Shown: positions 1 through 11,973, counted from the stretch's first letter. The stretch is 64,000 nt of DNA from Aurantimonas sp. 22II-16-19i (GCF_002088275.1 NZ_AQQS01000015.1:57921-121920); one strand, 5' to 3'. The notes: a model not told the origin generated them from the sequence alone. Program-made: numbers and translations.

Positions 1-1395
1 CTCGCGCGACAGGTTGGCGGCGACGCCGACCGGGGTCGCCCGCGACAGCCCCTCGTGGATCAGCCGTTCGGCGATGCGTCCGGCCATCCGCCCGCCCATG
101 TAGAAGATCGTCGTCGCGCCGGGCCTTGCCAGCGCCGGCCAGTCGATGTCCTCCGGCAGGCCGCCCTTGCGCGAATGGCCGGTGACGAAGCGCAGTTCCT
201 GGGCGTGGTCGCGGTGGGTGAGCGAGACGTTGAAGGCGGCGGCGAGCGCCGAGGCCGCGGTGATTCCCGGCACGATCGAGACGGGGATGCCCTCGGCCTG
301 CAACTCGCGCAGTTCCTCGCCGGCCCGGCCGAACACCGAGACGTCGCCGGATTTCAGCCGCACCACCGACTTGCCGGCCTTGGCGAACTTGACCATCAGG
401 GCGTTGATGTCCTCCTGGCGGCAGCTCTCGCGGGAGGCGCGCTTGCCGACCAGCATGCGCTTGGCCTCGCGGCGGGCAAGCTCGAGGACGCCGTCGGAGA
501 CGAGGTCGTCGAAGAGGATCACGTCCGCCGCCTGCAGCGCGCGAACCGCCTTCAGCGTCAGAAGCTCGGCCTCCCCGGGGCCGGCGCCGACCAGCGTCAC
601 CTTGCCGGTCTTCGGGGCCGCGGTCTCGCCGTCCGGCGCCGCCGCGATCGCCTCGATCAGCCGGGCGGCTTCGGTTTCGTCGCCGGCATCGGGCGCCCGG
701 GTGAGAAAGGCCTTGTCGGCGAAGCGCTCCCAGAAGCTGCGGCGCTCCAGCCCCGGCGACAGCTTCTCCATCGTCGCGGCGCGCAGCTTGGTCGCCAGCC
801 CCGCCCAGTCGGACAATGCCGGGGGCAGCAGCGTCTCGATGCGCCGCCGGATCGCCTGGCCGAGGATCGGCGAGGCGCCGAAGGTGGAGATCCCCACCAC
901 CACCGGCGAGCGGTTGACGATCGAGCCGAAGGCGAAGTCGCAGAAGGCCGGCTTGTCGACGACGTTCACCGGCACCGAGGCCGCCCGCGCCGCGCAGGCG
1001 AAGGCCTGGCCTTCCGCCTCGCTCTCGGTGTCGAGGATGGCGAGGGCGAGCCGCCGCTCGCCGCCGGCCGCGAACAGGTCGAGCGCCCAGGGGCGGTCGT
1101 GGTGCCGGATCTGCCCGGCGCTTGGCGCGCCTCTTGTGCCGATCTCGGCGAGCAGCGCCGTCATCTCGGGATCGAGCGCCTCGGCGGGCGCGTAGAGTTC
1201 GACGGCCGCGCCGGCCGCCGCCAGCATCTCGGCCTTCCACGCCGCTGCCGCAGACGAACCGGCCATCAGCACCGGCCGCCCCTTCAGCGAAAAGAACACC
1301 GGCAGCACGGACAACGCGCCCATTCGCTTCGGGCGCGTCGGCGTCGGGTCCTTCCGCGGCGGGATCGGCGCCAGAGACGTGGGTGTCAGAGACAT
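1..1395 (-). CDS. cysG: Siroheme synthase CysG, C-terminus cut by window edge
   Basis: Multifunctional siroheme synthase that makes the cofactor of sulfite and nitrite reductases: SAM-dependent methylation of uroporphyrinogen III, then NAD-dependent oxidation and ferrochelation. My minus-strand translation from the ATG at 1395 gives an N-terminal dehydrogenase/ferrochelatase half (VNVVDKPAFCDF and NRSPVVVGIST blocks) followed by the methyltransferase half (VTLVGAGPGEAELLTLKA, VVRLKSGD, VPGITAASALAAAF, LTHRDHAQELRFVTGH). The reading frame is open to base 1, so the last part of the methyltransferase domain lies outside the window. The usual GPGD catalytic motif reads GPGE, and the usual GGDP/SGDP block reads SGDV. 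In related genomes cysG heads a sulfite-reduction operon, which would continue to the left. Confidence 0.93.
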   Translation of the reverse strand, partial: MSLTPTSLAPIPPRKDPTPTRPKRMGALSVLPVFFSLKGRPVLMAGSSAAAAWKAEMLAAAGAAVELYAPAEALDPEMTALLAEIGTRGAPSAGQIRHHDRPWALDLFAAGGERRLALAILDTESEAEGQAFACAARAASVPVNVVDKPAFCDFAFGSIVNRSPVVVGISTFGASPILGQAIRRRIETLLPPALSDWAGLATKLRAATMEKLSPGLERRSFWERFADKAFLTRAPDAGDETEAARLIEAIAAAPDGETAAPKTGKVTLVGAGPGEAELLTLKAVRALQAADVILFDDLVSDGVLELARREAKRMLVGKRASRESCRQEDINALMVKFAKAGKSVVRLKSGDVSVFGRAGEELRELQAEGIPVSIVPGITAASALAAAFNVSLTHRDHAQELRFVTGHSRKGGLPEDIDWPALARPGATTIFYMGGRMAGRIAERLIHEGLSRATPVGVAANLSRE

Positions 1396-1464
1396 GGCAG
1401 CTTCCATCTTCCTCGGTCACCATCAAGATAAGGCGAGCGCGGCCCTGATGACGAGACCGATTAT

Positions 1465-1478
1465 TTCGCAATTGCGAA
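1465..1478. promoter_or_regulatory. 14-bp perfect palindrome upstream of cysG, candidate operator
   Basis: TTCGCAATTGCGAA is a perfect palindrome lying 70 bp upstream of the cysG start, in a short AT-rich patch of an otherwise GC-rich gap. Its position suits a repressor or activator site for cysG. The regulator is not identifiable from the window. The remainder of the 1396-1718 gap shows no gene. Confidence 0.45.
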
Positions 1479-1718
1479 GGAGTTGGCAAGTTTTTGCTCA
1501 TGGCCGATTTCTGCCCTGCCGCAGGCAGGGGATCGCTCACGTCTTGCGCCGGTCGGCGCGCCGGGGCTAGTGCTTCCGCCGGAGCCGCCGCGACAGGCGA
1601 TCCGCCGTCCGGTCGTGGGGACCGGAGCGCGCAAAAGCCTGCGCGGCGCCTGAACCGGGTTCCCCGACATCCCGAAGGGGGGATTGGACATCCTATGAAA
1701 CATCGAGGCAAGCACGCC

Positions 1719-2231
1719 ATGGCCGCAACCGACCCCGCAACGCTGCCCTACCGGCCCTGCGTCGGCATCATGGTGATCAATGGCGAGGGCCTCGTCTGGG
1801 CCGGTCGCCGCCTCGTCGAGGATGCCGGCGAGATGAGCGGGGCCGAGAAGCTCTGGCAGATGCCCCAGGGCGGCATCGACGAGGGCGAGGACGCCCTCCA
1901 GGCGGCGCGGCGCGAGCTCTACGAGGAGACCGGCATGAAGACCGTCTCCTATCTCGCCGAAACCGACGGCTGGATCACCTACGACCTGCCGGCGGATCTC
2001 GTCGGCGTCGCCTTCAAGGGGCGCTACCGGGGCCAGAAGCAGCGCTGGTTCGCCTTCCGCTTCGAGGGCGAGGAGAGCGAGATCGCCATCGACCCGCCGC
2101 CGGGCGGCCACGCGGCGGAATTCGACCGCTGGGGCTGGAAGACGTTCGACGCGCTGCTCGATGAGATCGTGCCGTTCAAGCGCGGCGTCTACGAGCAGGT
2201 CGTCGCCGCCTTCCGGCATCTCGGCCGCTGA
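1719..2231 (+). CDS. rppH: RNA pyrophosphohydrolase RppH (Nudix)
   Basis: Removes pyrophosphate from the 5' triphosphate end of mRNA, which starts 5'-end-dependent decay. The protein starts [19 protein letters not shown], the usual alphaproteobacterial RppH beginning. It carries a complete Nudix box ([20 protein letters not shown] then TG) and the conserved WFAFRFEG segment. Length from 1719 is 170 aa, normal for the family. An in-frame ATG at 1695 would add eight residues. I prefer 1719 because family members begin close to the LPYRPCVG block. It stands alone on the plus strand between cysG and the acyltransferase. Confidence 0.93.
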   Translation: MAATDPATLPYRPCVGIMVINGEGLVWAGRRLVEDAGEMSGAEKLWQMPQGGIDEGEDALQAARRELYEETGMKTVSYLAETDGWITYDLPADLVGVAFKGRYRGQKQRWFAFRFEGEESEIAIDPPPGGHAAEFDRWGWKTFDALLDEIVPFKRGVYEQVVAAFRHLGR

Positions 2232-2286
2232 TCCGGCCGCAGCTCTTCTGAAGGCCGGAACCGGCGAGGCGACGGCGCGGCTGCGT

Positions 2287-3327
2287 TCAGCCGGCCGTGG
2301 CGGCCGGTTTGACCGGCCGGATCAGCCCGGATTTCATCAGCGCCAGCAGCGGCTTCTCGAGGCCGTAATAGGTGATGATGCCGGCAATGGCACAAGCGCT
2401 TGTCATGCCCACCACATAGATTGCCACCCAGCCGCCGGTGACCGGCAGCCCGATGATCTTCCACGCGATCTGGCAGATCGGGATGACCAGGATGTGGCTC
2501 AGATAGATCGAGTAGGAGGCGTTTCCGAGCAGCAGGAGCGGTTGCGAGCGCAAGAGCGGCGCGCGCTGCTTCTCGGCCATGGCGGCGCCGAACACCACCA
2601 TGGCGGCCGGAATGCCGGCAAAGAGCAGCGAGTGTTCCCCCTTTCCCAGGAGGAACAGAAACGCCGTGCCGCTGGCGAGGACGGTCAGCGCGATGCCGCG
2701 CGAGATCGTCGTCGCGGACAGATAGACCACGCCGGCAACGATGCCGAGCGCGAATTCCAGGATGATCGGCTGCGTGTAGAAACCGGCGACGCCGGTCGCC
2801 CCGAAGAGGTATCCGGCGACGACGGCAAGGACCATGGCGCCGATCAGCGCCGGCAGGCGCATGCGCTCCGGCAGGAACAGCGCGAGGGCGAACAGGACAT
2901 AGAAGCTCATCTCGTAGTTCAGCGTCCAGCCGACGAACAGCACCGGATTGTAGTTGCCGAGGGTCGGATGCATCACCGGGAAGAACAGCATCGAGCCGGC
3001 GAAATGGCCGTAGTCGAACTGGGTCGAGCGCAGGATCGACGGCGCCAGGATCGCCGCGGCGGTCAATGCGAGGGTCAGGATCCAGTAGAGCGGCCCGATC
3101 CGCTCCAGCCGGTTGAAGAAGAAGTCGGAGGGCGATTGCGGGCGCGTGGCGGTCGTCACCCACATGATGAAGCCGCTGATGACGAAGAAGACGTCGACGC
3201 CGGCCTGGCCGATGGCGAAATTCGGCAGGACGAGCGCCTCGCCGAGCCGGCCGGAGGAATCCGTCACGTGGAAGACGACGACCATCATCGCCGCCAGGCC
3301 ACGCAGATATTGCAGATTCCAGATCAT
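2287..3327 (-). CDS. Acyltransferase family 3 membrane protein (OafA-like)
   Basis: Integral membrane O-acyltransferase of the Acyl_transf_3 family, 346 aa. These enzymes transfer acetyl or other acyl groups to cell-surface glycans or lipids. The N-terminus MIWNLQYLRGLAAMMVVVFH holds the family's Arg-9 and the His-20 that matches the conserved catalytic histidine. The rest is a succession of about ten hydrophobic helices (VDVFFVISGFIMWV, SMLFFPVMHP, MSFYVLFALALFL, YSIYLSHILVIPI). The substrate cannot be told from sequence. No glycan cluster surrounds it, so it looks like a stand-alone gene. It runs opposite to rppH and ends 55 bp from it. Confidence 0.85.
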   Translation of the reverse strand: MIWNLQYLRGLAAMMVVVFHVTDSSGRLGEALVLPNFAIGQAGVDVFFVISGFIMWVTTATRPQSPSDFFFNRLERIGPLYWILTLALTAAAILAPSILRSTQFDYGHFAGSMLFFPVMHPTLGNYNPVLFVGWTLNYEMSFYVLFALALFLPERMRLPALIGAMVLAVVAGYLFGATGVAGFYTQPIILEFALGIVAGVVYLSATTISRGIALTVLASGTAFLFLLGKGEHSLLFAGIPAAMVVFGAAMAEKQRAPLLRSQPLLLLGNASYSIYLSHILVIPICQIAWKIIGLPVTGGWVAIYVVGMTSACAIAGIITYYGLEKPLLALMKSGLIRPVKPAATAG

Positions 3328-3563
3328 CGCTTCGACCGGTGAAAGTTTTAGTCAAGTATTCCCGGAATTATACATGAGCGGGCAAGGGGTCGCCCGTCCT
3401 TTCCGGAAATTTCTGCAAACACCGTTAACATGGCCTTGCGGCGAGCCTTGCGCGGCATCGGCGCGATGCGGGCCGGTCCTTGCCCGGCCGCGGCTGCAAG
3501 GGAAGCGGAAGCCGTTGGCGTGCCGGCCGCCGATGCGGCGATGACCGCCGACGCCCGAACAAC

Positions 3564-3591
3564 AAAAAGGGCGGCCCCGAAGGACCGCCCC
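3564..3591 (-). terminator. Rho-independent terminator of groESL
   Basis: Read on the minus strand, GGGCGGTCC-TTCG-GGGCCGCCC forms a nine-pair stem (one U-G) capped by a TTCG tetraloop and followed by TTTTT. It lies about 120 bp beyond the groEL stop codon, with a duplicated tail sequence in between. Confidence 0.85.
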
Positions 3592-3625
3592 TGATCGACT
3601 GCTTCTTAGACGAGTGCCGCTTGGA

Positions 3626-5751
<2,126 letters not shown>

Positions 5752-5815
5752 GTTCGTTTGAACCCTTCGTTGGACGAAACGCCGGACACCTCCCGGGCAC
5801 CCGGCTTGAGCAATT

Positions 5816-5842
5816 CTAGCACTCGCCGATGGAGAGTGCTAA
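5816..5842. promoter_or_regulatory. CIRCE operator (HrcA site) of groESL
   Basis: CTAGCACTC-N9-GAGTGCTAA matches the CIRCE consensus TTAGCACTC-N9-GAGTGCTAA with one mismatch and the exact nine-base spacer. It sits between the groES start and the promoter at 5851-5879. HrcA is known to bind this element and repress groESL. The hrcA gene is not in the window. Confidence 0.95.
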
Positions 5843-5850
5843 CAGTCGTG

Positions 5851-5879
5851 AGATAGTGATTTCGGGGGAGGCTAGTCAA
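5851..5879 (-). promoter_or_regulatory. Sigma-70-type promoter of groESL
   Basis: On the minus strand TTGACT (5879-5874), a 17-bp spacer and CTATCT (5856-5851) match the alphaproteobacterial housekeeping promoter pattern. Transcription would begin within or next to the CIRCE element, the arrangement expected for HrcA repression. Confidence 0.7.
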
Positions 5880-6120
5880 GAACCGGCGGGTGAAATTTTT
5901 CGTCACCCGTCATGGGGGCTGGCCTGGGTGGCTGGCGCGGCCGGCCGCGGTGGCGCCGGCCCGACGCCCGGCCCGGCAGGGCCGGGAGCGCCGCTTGCGG
6001 GGCGGAAAAATGCGCCCGGAGCCGCTTGGCGCCTCGAGCAAACTTGACCGCATGCGCCCCCATCTCTATCGCCACGCACAGAGTTTCAAGCCCGAAACGC
6101 CAATTCGCCGGGAACAGTTG

Positions 6121-6978
6121 ATGCAGGATCCCTCCGTGACGATGCCGCGCCGGATCGACCGCCTCGCCGAGGTGTCGGATGGCTACGACGCGATCTTCTG
6201 CGACATCTGGGGCGTGGTTCACGACGGTCTCGCCAAGCATCCGGCGGCCGAGCAGGCGCTCGCCGCGGCGCGCCGGGCCGGGGCGACGGTGGTCCTCATC
6301 ACCAACGCCCCGCGCAAGGCGGCCGGCGTCATCGCGATGCTCGACAGCTTCGGCATCGCCCGCGAGGCCTACGACCATGTGGTCACCTCCGGCGACGTCA
6401 CCCGCGCGCTGATCGCCAGGGCCGAAGGGCCGGTCTTCCACATCGGGCCGGAGCGCGACGTCGATCTCTTCGAGGGGCTGTCGGTCGAACGGACGCAGGA
6501 TGCGGGAAGCGCCCGCGCCGTCATCGCCACCGGGCTCTTCGACGACGAGACCGAGACGCCGGAAGACTACCGCGACCTCATCGCCGCCTTCCGGCGGAAC
6601 GACCTGCCGATGATCTGCGCCAATCCCGACATCGTCGTCCATCGCGGCGAGAAGCTGGTCTATTGCGCCGGCGCCGTCGCCAGGGCCTATGAGGAGGCCG
6701 GCGGCACGGTCTCGATGGCCGGCAAGCCCTATCCGCCGATCTATGCCGAGGCCCATCGCCTCGCCGGAACCACCGCCGCCTCGCGCATCCTCGGCATCGG
6801 CGACGGCCTTGCCACCGACATTCGCGGCGCCAACGACGCCGGCCTCGACGTCCTGCTGATCACCGGCGGCATCCACGGCAAGGATTTCGGCGACCGCCCG
6901 GAAGATCCTGCCGCGGTCGGCCGGGTTCTCGCCGAGAAGGGCCTGTCGGCGAACGGCTTCATGGCGGCGCTCGGATGA
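6121..6978 (+). CDS. HAD-superfamily hydrolase, subfamily IIA (TIGR01459-like)
   Basis: Predicted phosphatase of the HAD IIA group, 285 aa from the ATG at 6121 (GGGAAC upstream). Motif I is FCDIWGVVHDG with nucleophile Asp-28. The usual second Asp is replaced by Trp-30, as in the TIGR01459 proteins of alphaproteobacteria. Motif II is VVLITNAPRKAAG and the metal motif is ILGIGDGLATDIRGANDAG. The natural substrate is not established for this family. Its stop overlaps the ribF start by four bases (ATGA), so the two are translationally coupled, which hints at a role near flavin or phosphoester metabolism. The frame is open upstream to 5890, but that extension looks non-coding. Confidence 0.85.
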   Translation: MQDPSVTMPRRIDRLAEVSDGYDAIFCDIWGVVHDGLAKHPAAEQALAAARRAGATVVLITNAPRKAAGVIAMLDSFGIAREAYDHVVTSGDVTRALIARAEGPVFHIGPERDVDLFEGLSVERTQDAGSARAVIATGLFDDETETPEDYRDLIAAFRRNDLPMICANPDIVVHRGEKLVYCAGAVARAYEEAGGTVSMAGKPYPPIYAEAHRLAGTTAASRILGIGDGLATDIRGANDAGLDVLLITGGIHGKDFGDRPEDPAAVGRVLAEKGLSANGFMAALG

Positions 6979-7961
6979 CAGCGCCTGCCGCCATCGCCAG
7001 GCTGTCCGGCGGCGAGGCGCCGCCGGAAGCGATCCGCGGCGGTGTCGTCGCGATCGGCAATTTCGACGGCGTCCATCGCGGCCACCAGGCGGTGCTCGGC
7101 ACCGCCCGCGAGATCGCCCGGGCCGAGGGCCGGCCGCTGATCTGCCTGACCTTCGAGCCGCATCCGCGCACCGTCTTTCATCCCGAACGGCCGGTGCCGC
7201 GGCTGACGTCGGCGCCGATCCGCGCGAAGCTGCTCGGCGCCCTCGGCTTCGACGCCGTGGTCGAGCAGGGCTTCGACAAGGACTTCGCCGGGATCGAGCC
7301 GGAAGCCTTCGTCAGGACCATTCTCGTCGAGCGGCTGAAGGCGGCCCATGTCGTCGCCGGCTTCGACTTCCACTACGGCGCGCGGCGCGCCGGCACGCCG
7401 CAGACCCTGATTGCGGCCGGCGAGCGCCACGGTTTCGGCGCGACCCTCGTGCCGGCGCTGCAGGACGCGGCCGGGGAGACGATCTCCTCGAGCCGCATCC
7501 GCGCGCTTCTGGAAGCCGGAAAGGCGGCCCGCGCGGCCGAACTCCTCGGCTATCGCTGGACCATCGGCGGCTCGGTGCAGGAGGGCCAGCGCCTCGGCCG
7601 CACGCTCGGCTATCCGACGGCGAACATCCTCCTGATGCCCGAGACGATGCTGAAATTCGGCATCTACGCCGTCCGCCTGCGCCGCGCCGACGGCACGCTG
7701 CACGACGGCGTCGCGAGCTTCGGCCGCCGCCCCACCTTCGACAACGGCGCGGCGCTGTTCGAGACCTTCCTCTTCGACTTTTCCGGCGATCTCTATGGCG
7801 AGACGATCGCCATCTCGATCTTCGGCTTCCTGCGCGGCGAGGAAAAGTTCGACGGCGCCGAGGCGCTGATCGCCCAGATGGACCGGGATTCGGACGACGC
7901 CCGGGCGATGCTGGCTACCGCCACCAGCCTCGGCGATCTCGACCGGGCGATCGCGTTCTGA
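6975..7961 (+). CDS. ribF: Bifunctional riboflavin kinase/FAD synthetase RibF
   Basis: Makes FMN from riboflavin and ATP, then FAD from FMN and ATP, in the cytoplasm. The 328-aa protein has the N-terminal adenylyltransferase signature VVAIGNFDGVHRGHQAVLG and SSSRIRALLEAGK, then the riboflavin kinase domain with LGYPTANILL, FGIYAVRL and a family-typical ETFLFDFSGDLYGE. It overlaps the HAD gene by four bases. In related genomes ribF lies just before ileS, as here. Confidence 0.96.
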   Translation: MTAPAAIARLSGGEAPPEAIRGGVVAIGNFDGVHRGHQAVLGTAREIARAEGRPLICLTFEPHPRTVFHPERPVPRLTSAPIRAKLLGALGFDAVVEQGFDKDFAGIEPEAFVRTILVERLKAAHVVAGFDFHYGARRAGTPQTLIAAGERHGFGATLVPALQDAAGETISSSRIRALLEAGKAARAAELLGYRWTIGGSVQEGQRLGRTLGYPTANILLMPETMLKFGIYAVRLRRADGTLHDGVASFGRRPTFDNGAALFETFLFDFSGDLYGETIAISIFGFLRGEEKFDGAEALIAQMDRDSDDARAMLATATSLGDLDRAIAF

Positions 7962-8202
7962 ACGGTCTGTCGTCGTCGGGGGTCGCCTGGCCCGTCATCA
8001 GCGCGATGCCGATCTGGACGCTGGCAAAGGTCAGGCCAAGGAAATAGACGACGAGGCAGGCGGCGAGAAGTCCGCTGTCGGACTGCCTGATCACCCGGCC
8101 GAAACCGGCCGTATCCGTCGCGATCAGCGCGGCGACGAGAAAGGCAGCCCCCGAAAAGCCGATGATGGCGTGACGAACGAGAAATCGAAACAGGGCCGGC
8201 AT
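7915..8202 (-). CDS. Small two-helix membrane protein
   Basis: 95-aa protein starting MPALFRFLVRHAIIGF at 8202 (GGAGG about ten bases upstream). It has two hydrophobic stretches, FSGAAFLVAALIATDTAGF and LLAACLVVYFLGLTFASVQ, separated by a short polar loop, and a charged C-terminal tail. I recall similar small membrane proteins in the ribF-ileS gap of Hyphomicrobiales, but no function is known to me. It is convergent with ribF and its last 47 bases overlap the ribF 3' end antisense, so the true stop or tail could differ in importance. Inferred real from the start signal and membrane pattern. Confidence 0.6.
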   Translation of the reverse strand: MPALFRFLVRHAIIGFSGAAFLVAALIATDTAGFGRVIRQSDSGLLAACLVVYFLGLTFASVQIGIALMTGQATPDDDRPFRTRSPGRDRRGWWR

Positions 8203-8547
8203 GGTCTTCCGCCTCCGGCAGGCGGCGCAGGAAGATGGTGGTTTTCCCATTCTCCAGGCGCCGAACAAGGGTTGCTGATCAAGCTAGGGGAAGGATCGTC
8301 CCCTCCGAGGGCCAGGATCGGCAGATTCGTTTGGCCCGACCCTATTCTTTTCATCGCCGCCCGAAGTTGCTAAAGCCGGCCACATGTTTGCACGGCGCGC
8401 ATTCCCGATCGGCTCTCGAATTAGCCGCCCGGCCTTCCGGCCAGCCTGACCGGCTCGCGGAGGGACCGGGAAGCGTCGCTTGTCACCGCCGAATTTCCTC
8501 CCGCCGCCGCTCGATCCTTCGCGGCCGCCCAAGGGTTGACCCACATC
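8203..8547. other. ileS leader region, no gene seen
   Basis: 345-bp gap between divergent starts of the small membrane protein and ileS. It has an AT-richer patch around 8330-8375 that could hold promoters. No T-box or other recognisable RNA was seen. Confidence 0.4.
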
Positions 8548-11500
8548 ATGACCGACGAGACGAAGACGACCGAGGCTCCTGCGACCGGTGAGGGCACCGA
8601 CTACGCCAGGACGCTGTTCCTGCCGCAGACCGAGTTCCCGATGCGCGCCGGCCTGCCCAAGGCCGAGCCGGAATGGCTGGCGAAGTGGGACCGGATGGAT
8701 CTCTACGGCAAGCTGCGCCAGGCGTCGCAAGGCCGGCCGAAATACGTCCTCCACGACGGCCCGCCTTATGCCAACGGCAATCTCCACATCGGCCATGCGC
8801 TGAACAAGATCCTCAAGGACGTCATCAACCGCTCCTTCCAGATGCGCGGCTACGACGCCAACTACGTGCCCGGCTGGGACTGCCACGGCCTGCCGATCGA
8901 ATGGAAGATCGAGGAGGCCTACCGCGCCAAGGGCAAGAACAAGGACGAGATCGAGGTCAACGAGTTCCGCCAGGAATGCCGCGAGTTCGCCGCTCACTGG
9001 GTGGGCGTCCAGACCGAGGAGTTCCGCCGCCTCGGCGTCGAGGGCGATTTCAGGAACCCCTATCTGACGATGGATTTTGCCGCCGAGTCGGTGATCGCCG
9101 GCGAACTCCTGAAGTTCGCCATGTCCGGCCAGCTCTATCGCGGCTCCAAGCCGATCATGTGGTCGGTGGTCGAGAAGACGGCGCTGGCGGAGGCGGAGGT
9201 CGAATATCACGACTACGAGTCGGATACGGTCTGGGTGAAGTTTCCGGTTCAGACGGCGTCGTCGCTGACATCAAGCGGTCCGAATGGCGGTCCGACGAGG
9301 GGGCGCAGCGAAGCCCAAGCCAAACTCAGCAACGCTTCCATCGTCATCTGGACGACCACCCCCTGGACGATGCCGGGCAACCGGGCCGTGGCGTTTTCCG
9401 ACCGCATCGCCTACGGCCTTTATGAAGTGACGGCGCCGGAAGACGCCGAAAACCCCCGCTGGGCCAAGCCGGGCGACAAGCTCGTTCTTGCCGATGCCCT
9501 GGCGGCGGACGTCTTCGCCAAGGCGCGCGTGCCGGAAGGCGGATGGCGCAAGGTTGCCGACGTCTCGGCTGCCGATCTCCACGGACTCCTCGCCGACCAC
9601 CCGCTCAAACATCTCGGCTACACCTTCCCCGTCCCCCTCATCGCCGGCGACCACGTCACCGACGATGCCGGCACCGGCTTCGTCCACACCGCCCCCGGCC
9701 ACGGCCGCGAGGATTTCGATGCCTGGATGGAGATGCGCCGCGATCTCGAAGCGCGCCGCATCGATACCGCCATCCCCTTCACCGTCGACGACGACGGCTT
9801 CTATACGAAGGACGCGCCGGGCTTCGGGCCTGATGCGCCCGAGGGGCCGGCCCGGGTCATCGACGACAAGGGCAAGAAGGGCGACGCCAACGCCCGTGTC
9901 ATCGCCGCGCTCATCGCCGCCGGGAACCTGCTGGCCCGCGGCCGGCTGAAGCACTCCTATCCCCACTCCTGGCGCTCCAAGAAGCCGGTGATCTTCCGCA
10001 ACACGCCCCAGTGGTTCGTCCATATGGACCGGGATCTGGGCGGGTATGGGCTGGAGGGCGGCTCGCAGCCGCCGGCCGAAGACACCCTCCGCTCCCGCGC
10101 CCTCCAGGCGATCGACGACACCCGCTTCGTTCCCGCCTCCGGCCAGAACCGGCTGCGCGGCATGATCGCCGATCGCCCCGACTGGGTCTTGTCCCGCCAG
10201 CGCGCCTGGGGCGTGCCGATCTGCGTCTTCGTCGACGAAGACGGCAACGTCCTCAAGGACGAGGCGGTCAACGAGCGCATCCTTGGAGCTTTCCGCGAGG
10301 AGGGCGCCGACGCCTGGTTCGCGGCCGGCGCCAGGGAGCGCTTCCTCGGCAACGAGCACGACGGGGAAAAGTGGACCATGGTCCGCGACATTCTCGACGT
10401 CTGGTTCGATTCCGGCTCGACCCACGCCTTCTGCCTGGAGAAGCGCCCGGACCTGAAATGGCCGGCGGATCTCTATCTCGAGGGCTCCGACCAGCATCGC
10501 GGCTGGTTCCATTCCTCGCTTCTGGAAAGCTGCGGCACGCGCGGCCGGGCGCCCTACGACGCCGTCCTCACCCATGGCTTCGTCATGGACGAGGAGGGGC
10601 GCAAGATGTCGAAGTCGCTCGGCAACGTCGTCACCCCCCAGGAGGTGATCAAGCAGTCCGGCGCCGACATTCTCCGCCTCTGGGTGGTCAGTTCCGACTA
10701 TTCGGAGGATCTGCGCCTCGGCAAGACGATCCTGCAGACCAATGTCGACTCGTATCGCAAGCTGCGCAACACCATCCGCTGGATGCTCGGCACCCTCGCC
10801 CATGACGAGGGCGAAACGGTGCCTTACGCCGAGATGCCCGAGCTCGAACGGCTGATGCTGCACCGGATCGCCGAGTTGGACGACGTCGTGCGCAAGGGCT
10901 ACGACGCCTTCGACTTCAAGCGCATCGCCCGCGCGCTCACCGACTTCGTCGTCGTCGAGCTCTCCGCCTTCTATTTCGACGTGCGCAAGGACGCGCTCTA
11001 TTGCGATCCGCTCTCGTCGGTGAAGCGCAAGGCGTCGCTGCAGGTGGTCCGGACTCTCTTCGACCACCTCGTCACATGGCTCGCGCCGATGCTGCCCTTC
11101 ACCATGGAGGAGGCGTGGCTGCAGCGTCATCCGGAGGCCGTGTCGGTGCATCTCGAACAGTTCCGCATTGTCGACCCGGTGTGGCGCGACGAGGCGCTGG
11201 CGGCCCGCTGGCAGGCGATCCGCCGGGTCCGCCGCGTCGTCATGGGGGCGCTCGAGGAGAAGCGCCGCGACAAGGTGATCGGCTCGTCGCTGGAAGCCTG
11301 GCCGACGGTGCACGTCGCCGATGAAGCGACGCGGACGCTGGTCGCCGGCTCCGACTTCGCCGAGATCTGCATCACCTCCGGCATCGAGATCTCCGGCGAT
11401 GCGGCGCCGGACGGCGCCTTCGCTCTGTCCGACACGCCGGGCGTCGCCGTCGTCTTCGCCAGGGCGGAGGGGCTGAAATGCGCCCGCTCCTGGAAGATCA

Positions 11501-11598
11501 CCGGGGATGTCGGCTCCGATCCGGACTATCCCGACGTCTCGGCGCGCGATGCCGCGGCGCTCAGGGAGCTGAAGGCTGCGGGCCGTCTTCCGGCCTGA
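8548..11598 (+). CDS. ileS: Isoleucyl-tRNA synthetase
   Basis: Charges tRNA-Ile with isoleucine, with class Ia editing activity against valine. The protein is 1016 aa from ATG 8548 (AAGGG 12 bases upstream). The ATP-binding HIGH motif is at residues 80-83 ([16 protein letters not shown]) and KMSKS near residue 686 ([10 protein letters not shown]). [12 protein letters not shown] and the editing-domain block [12 protein letters not shown] are conserved. It is longer than the about 940 aa of E. coli because of two insertions: about 25 residues rich in S, G, P and R just before the editing IWTTTPW block (residues about 239-262), and a glycine-rich loop near residues 496-512 ([19 protein letters not shown]). 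No C-terminal zinc knuckle was seen. Confidence 0.97.
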   Translation: MTDETKTTEAPATGEGTDYARTLFLPQTEFPMRAGLPKAEPEWLAKWDRMDLYGKLRQASQGRPKYVLHDGPPYANGNLHIGHALNKILKDVINRSFQMRGYDANYVPGWDCHGLPIEWKIEEAYRAKGKNKDEIEVNEFRQECREFAAHWVGVQTEEFRRLGVEGDFRNPYLTMDFAAESVIAGELLKFAMSGQLYRGSKPIMWSVVEKTALAEAEVEYHDYESDTVWVKFPVQTASSLTSSGPNGGPTRGRSEAQAKLSNASIVIWTTTPWTMPGNRAVAFSDRIAYGLYEVTAPEDAENPRWAKPGDKLVLADALAADVFAKARVPEGGWRKVADVSAADLHGLLADHPLKHLGYTFPVPLIAGDHVTDDAGTGFVHTAPGHGREDFDAWMEMRRDLEARRIDTAIPFTVDDDGFYTKDAPGFGPDAPEGPARVIDDKGKKGDANARVIAALIAAGNLLARGRLKHSYPHSWRSKKPVIFRNTPQWFVHMDRDLGGYGLEGGSQPPAEDTLRSRALQAIDDTRFVPASGQNRLRGMIADRPDWVLSRQRAWGVPICVFVDEDGNVLKDEAVNERILGAFREEGADAWFAAGARERFLGNEHDGEKWTMVRDILDVWFDSGSTHAFCLEKRPDLKWPADLYLEGSDQHRGWFHSSLLESCGTRGRAPYDAVLTHGFVMDEEGRKMSKSLGNVVTPQEVIKQSGADILRLWVVSSDYSEDLRLGKTILQTNVDSYRKLRNTIRWMLGTLAHDEGETVPYAEMPELERLMLHRIAELDDVVRKGYDAFDFKRIARALTDFVVVELSAFYFDVRKDALYCDPLSSVKRKASLQVVRTLFDHLVTWLAPMLPFTMEEAWLQRHPEAVSVHLEQFRIVDPVWRDEALAARWQAIRRVRRVVMGALEEKRRDKVIGSSLEAWPTVHVADEATRTLVAGSDFAEICITSGIEISGDAAPDGAFALSDTPGVAVVFARAEGLKCARSWKITGDVGSDPDYPDVSARDAAALRELKAAGRLPA

Positions 11599-11973
11599 GC
11601 CGGCGCCGGGCTCCGCCCGGTGCGCGCCTGCCCGCAATGCGCCGGGCCGGCGCTTAGAGCGATGTTTCGGCGAAATTCGTTCCGTTCCGCTACGGTACGC
11701 CCGGAATTCGCCGGATTCCCGTGCCAGTCAGGTCGATGTTGCAGAAACGGACTTGGCCTTTGGCCGCGTTCCGCCTATGCGACATGGGGCCGGTCCGTTC
11801 TGAGGGGAGCGATCCGGCCGCCCGGCCGAGGCGACGAATGATCGTCGCCGCGCCGGACCCGCGCGGAGACGATCGGTTGGCAAGCCGGGGCGATCTCCGC
11901 CTGTTATCTCGAGGGGCTCGGGGCGGCACGGTCGGTTTCGGCCCCGCTGCCCGCATGAGGGGGACGTATCGCC
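11599..11973. other. Intergenic region without recognised gene
   Basis: 375 bp between ileS and the lipoprotein gene. A moderately AT-rich patch at 11660-11760 may carry the promoter of the lipoprotein. lspA, which often follows ileS in bacteria, is not here. Confidence 0.4.

Noticed and set aside
9271..11637. Minus-strand open frame of 788 codons
   Set aside because: Antisense to ileS; no recognisable protein.
11599..11973. lspA expected after ileS
   Set aside because: No frame with signal-peptidase II helices or its aspartates was found here.
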